Shown piece by piece: positions 63,323-64,000 of a stretch of 64,000 nucleotides of DNA. Numbering within the stretch: the stretch's first letter is position 1; each line of letters opens with the position of its first letter. The stretch covers positions 38,105-102,104 of the forward strand of contig PEZS01000009.1 in NCBI GenBank assembly GCA_002778785.1, read 5' to 3'. The notes beneath the pieces were generated by a model. That model was given only the letters and a program-made list of their open reading frames with translations. It was not told the origin of the DNA and made no database searches. The translations under genes and the position numbers were made by a program. The DNA comes from Bdellovibrionales bacterium CG10_big_fil_rev_8_21_14_0_10_45_34. Lineage in GTDB: Bacteria > Bdellovibrionota > Bdellovibrionia > Bdellovibrionales > 1-14-0-10-45-34.

Positions 63323-64000
63323 CTACTTGGCTGTCCTCGCGAGGCGGATGCCTATATAGCTGCTGCGGTTCCCAGGACTAACGAGGTGACGGAAATCGGA
63401 GCGCAAGAAAAAAGCAGCGCAGATCCAGCTGCCGCCACGTAACACGCGGTTAGGGCCTTCTGTACCCACGGGGTCTATTCCGCCTTTAAGAGGCGAAATA
63501 CCGTCCCACGCATCCTGTATCCACTCCCACACGTTTCCACTAAGTCCATAAAATGGATTACCATCAATGAAGAGAGGTTTGAGCTGATCTATAGGAACCG
63601 TTCCATCATCGACTGAACGCCCATAGGCAGCGTATTGTTTCAATTTCTCTATATCATTTCTTTTTATCATCTCATCTATGCTGTCGCCGTCTTCAGTTTT
63701 AGCTTTTTGCATCAGGTATTCACGCTGAGCTTCTGTTATAAACGCTCTGTAACGCATTCCTTTTTTATGATCTGGAATTAGACTCTGAAGTGCAGGCTCT
63801 CCAGCTTCTGAAAGATCATTAAGAGCATCGACCCACTCTTCTGCGTCCTCATACGATACCATCTCTACAGGTCTCGTATCGCCTTTAAAATAAGAAGGAT
63901 CAGGATCAATCTGATACTTCTGCGGGAATCGCTTGTTCGCAAGTTCCGCTATGGTTTTATAAATAATCTGGGTGGTAGGAAACGCCATAATCTCAGGCAT
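63323..64000 (-). CDS. Formylglycine-generating-enzyme/SUMF1-like protein (5' end beyond the window)
   Basis: C-terminal part of an FGE-sulfatase (SUMF1/PvdO) domain: PVEMVSYEDAEEWVDALN, YGLSGNVWEWIQDAWDG, PNRVLRGGSW and SSYIGIRLA. The expected front half (with a G-x-MG entry) is missing, so the gene continues past 64000. The first of the two active-site Cys positions is present (SWIC) and the second is not, so formylglycine formation is doubtful. It lies 262 bases before the AAA+ gene, whose N-terminus holds a copy of its 3' region. The gap 63061-63322 shows no gene. Confidence 0.85.
   Translation of the reverse strand: MPEIMAFPTTQIIYKTIAELANKRFPQKYQIDPDPSYFKGDTRPVEMVSYEDAEEWVDALNDLSEAGEPALQSLIPDHKKGMRYRAFITEAQREYLMQKAKTEDGDSIDEMIKRNDIEKLKQYAAYGRSVDDGTVPIDQLKPLFIDGNPFYGLSGNVWEWIQDAWDGISPLKGGIDPVGTEGPNRVLRGGSWICAAFFLRSDFRHLVSPGNRSSYIGIRLARTAK

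Noticed and set aside
1..64000. CRISPR arrays, tRNA, rRNA, prophage or integrase genes
   Set aside because: I looked for regular direct repeats, tRNA T-loop patterns and phage structural genes and saw none.

Overview
The window looks like chromosomal DNA of a predatory or predator-related Bdellovibrionota bacterium (Bdellovibrio-like). This is an inference from gene order and content; no rRNA marker is present. The reasons are a contiguous fliL-M-N-O-P-Q-R-flhB-A-F-G-fliA block next to a SPOR protein, motAB and lon, an RpoH-type sigma factor with a long disordered front end, Pal/CpoB-like envelope genes, many exported beta-barrel and protease-like proteins, and a CFI-box protein. Base composition is middling and genes are tightly packed on both strands. 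I saw no rRNA, tRNA or CRISPR array.

Layout. 1-2.5 kb: end of a Tad/Flp-type pilus locus (secretin, then CpaF ATPase). 2.5-3.6 kb: a two-gene unit encoding a stand-alone FliG C-terminal-like protein, behind a FliA-like promoter. 3.7-6.8 kb: aspS and hisS. 7.0-8.5 kb: a PHA_gran_rgn-like protein and rpoH. 8.6-9.5 kb: a BrnT/BrnA toxin-antitoxin pair, a gene remnant and a large hairpin. 9.6-20.8 kb: the flagellar export and switch operon, preceded by a textbook sigma-54 promoter and bounded upstream by an intrinsic terminator. 21-28 kb: SPOR protein, inositol monophosphatase, DEDDh exonuclease, motBA and lon. 28-37 kb: housekeeping and envelope genes (rluB-like, smpB, ksgA, tsaD, CpoB-like, DUF4398-like, pal). 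37-50 kb: secreted proteins (metalloprotease with beta-barrel, CFI-box/beta-barrel fusion, putative glycoside hydrolase) around a lipid and amino-acid cluster (CTP-dependent kinase family, pssA, asd). 50-54 kb: accessory region with a Cys-rich exported protein, a divergent VOC/HxlR pair with visible operators and an IS91-like transposase remnant.

The most unusual part is 53.8-64 kb on the minus strand: a formylglycine-generating-enzyme-like protein (cut by the window end), a 1236-residue double MoxR-type AAA+ protein, a 1339-residue transglutaminase plus VWA protein, and two leucine-rich-repeat genes. The AAA+, TG-VWA and long LRR products all begin with export signals, although AAA+ ATPases need ATP that the periplasm lacks. 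The AAA+ N-terminus also carries a fragment of the neighbouring FGE-like domain, with visible nucleotide similarity. This looks like an exported or repurposed MoxR-VWA-transglutaminase system that I cannot match to a described one.

The flagellar genes form a coherent regulatory set: a sigma-54 promoter drives fliL to fliA; FliA may then serve the FliG-like unit. FlhF and FlhG show coordinated departures from the usual GTPase and activator motifs.
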